Positions 62,976-63,799 of a stretch of DNA of 63,799 nucleotides are shown one piece after another (position 1 is the first letter of the stretch; each line of letters starts with the position of its first letter). The translations under genes and the position numbers were made by a program. The stretch covers positions 1-63,799 of the forward strand of contig MKUE01000094.1 of NCBI GenBank assembly GCA_001897675.1. The letters run 5' to 3'. The DNA comes from Thiobacillus sp. 65-1059. Lineage in GTDB: Bacteria; Pseudomonadota; Gammaproteobacteria; Burkholderiales; Thiobacillaceae. The notes beneath the pieces are model-generated. The model worked only from the letters and a program-made list of their open reading frames with translations, did no database searches and was not told where the DNA came from.

Positions 62976-63799
62976 ATGCACACCGGTACCACCCTCACCC
63001 AGTTCATCATTGAAGAGCAGCGCCGCACCGCCGGCGCCACCGGCGATTTCACCTCGCTCTTGAACGACGTCGTCACCGCCTGCAAGGCCATCTCCAACGC
63101 CGTCAACAAGGGCGCGCTGCTGGGCGTGATGGGTGCGCTGGACTCCGAGAACGTGCAGGGCGAAACGCAGAAGAAACTCGACGTCATCACCAACGACATC
63201 ATGATCCGCTCCAACGAGTGGGCCGGCCACCTCGCCGGCATGGCGTCGGAAGAGATGGACGACGTCTACGCCATCCCCGGCCAGTACCCGCTCGGCAAGT
63301 ACCTGCTGGTGTTCGACCCGCTCGACGGTTCGTCGAACGTCGACGTCAACATCTCGGTCGGCACCATCTTCTCGATCCTCAAGGCCCCGGTCGCCGGCCG
63401 CGCCGCCAAGGCCGAGGACTTCCTGCAGCCCGGCACCAAGCAGGTGTGCGCCGGCTACGCGATCTACGGCTCGTCGACCATGCTGGTGCTGACCTTCGGC
63501 CACGGCACCAACGGCTTCACGCTCGACCGCGACGTCGGCGAATTCGTGCTGACCCACCCCAACATGACCATCCCGACCGAAACCAAGGAGTTCGCGATCA
63601 ACGCGTCCAACATGCGTTTCTGGGAGAAGCCGGTGCAGCGCTACGTCGACGAGTGCCTGGCCGGCAAGACCGGTCCGCGCGGCAAGGACTTCAACATGCG
63701 CTGGGTCGCCTCGATGGTCGCCGAAGTGCACCGCATCCTCACCCGCGGCGGCATCTTCATGTACCCCAAGGACACCAAGGATCCCGCCAAGGCCGGCAA
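62976..63799 (+). CDS. fbp: Fructose-1,6-bisphosphatase class I, N-terminal part
   Basis: Hydrolyses fructose-1,6-bisphosphate in gluconeogenesis and, in autotrophs, the Calvin cycle. The gene runs off the right edge after 274 codons (about 80% of the usual ~335). Family motifs: [11 protein letters not shown] at the N-terminus, the metal and substrate site [26 protein letters not shown] segment with DPLDGSSN (~115-122), YGSSTMLVL, and RYVDECLAG. Start ATG is set by CTGGAGA upstream. No other Calvin-cycle gene is in view. Confidence 0.96.
   Translation, partial: MHTGTTLTQFIIEEQRRTAGATGDFTSLLNDVVTACKAISNAVNKGALLGVMGALDSENVQGETQKKLDVITNDIMIRSNEWAGHLAGMASEEMDDVYAIPGQYPLGKYLLVFDPLDGSSNVDVNISVGTIFSILKAPVAGRAAKAEDFLQPGTKQVCAGYAIYGSSTMLVLTFGHGTNGFTLDRDVGEFVLTHPNMTIPTETKEFAINASNMRFWEKPVQRYVDECLAGKTGPRGKDFNMRWVASMVAEVHRILTRGGIFMYPKDTKDPAKAG

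Overview
The window is high-GC, tightly packed chromosomal DNA of a betaproteobacterium. The DUF484-xerC pair, the hemCDXY operon, the Pil-Chp cluster and the style of the proteins all fit this class. A DsrS-like protein, three DUF302 proteins (one fused to a diheme cytochrome c), a SoxW-like thioredoxin and an fbp gene at the right edge suggest an autotrophic sulfur oxidiser near Thiobacillus. The genus is inference. There is no rRNA, tRNA, CRISPR array, transposase or prophage. Layout, left half: metK (cut by the left edge) faces a 54-nt tandem repeat that runs into a seven-gene chain with overlapping starts and stops (two lipid A acyltransferases, GNAT, CoA-binding protein, dapF, DUF484, xerC). 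A c-di-GMP turnover protein (5.7-8.5 kb) follows. A minus-strand RND efflux operon with a lipoprotein and ppk2 occupies 8.6-14.1 kb. A zinc-homeostasis locus (14.1-20.0 kb) holds zur, dksA, a COG0523 GTPase, yidD, a His/Cys secreted peptide, an outer-membrane barrel and ZnuA/ZnuB-like proteins. Next come a duplicated STAS protein, hslVU, a UPF0114 membrane protein, and the DUF302/cytochrome pair divergent from a large helical-repeat protein across an AT-rich palindromic region. Layout, right half: the type IV pilus chemosensory operon pilG-H-I-J-chpA (28.7-38.1 kb, minus strand) is followed by a secreted unknown, rubredoxin, thiD-thiE-hemL, dsrS, and cutA-dsbD divergent from fxsA. Then come an epimerase, a 2Fe-2S flavin reductase, a third DUF302 protein, hemC-D-X-Y, a periplasmic thioredoxin, a LuxR-type regulator with a hybrid kinase, and mpl. 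A low-GC gene of unknown function lies at 58.3-58.9 kb between two ~250-bp inverted repeats, each itself a nested hairpin. It is the clearest sign of transferred DNA. The window ends with a YqiA-like esterase, an RNB exoribonuclease, TonB and fbp (cut by the right edge). How parts fit together: the zinc locus looks like one Zur-controlled scarcity response, with an identical palindrome before zur and before dksA. Tetrapyrrole genes appear twice (hemL; hemCDXY), in keeping with the heme demand of a cytochrome-rich chemolithotroph. DsbD, the SoxW-like thioredoxin and the DUF302 proteins all act, or are predicted to act, in periplasmic thiol/sulfur chemistry. All family names come from reading translated sequence by eye; no database search was run.
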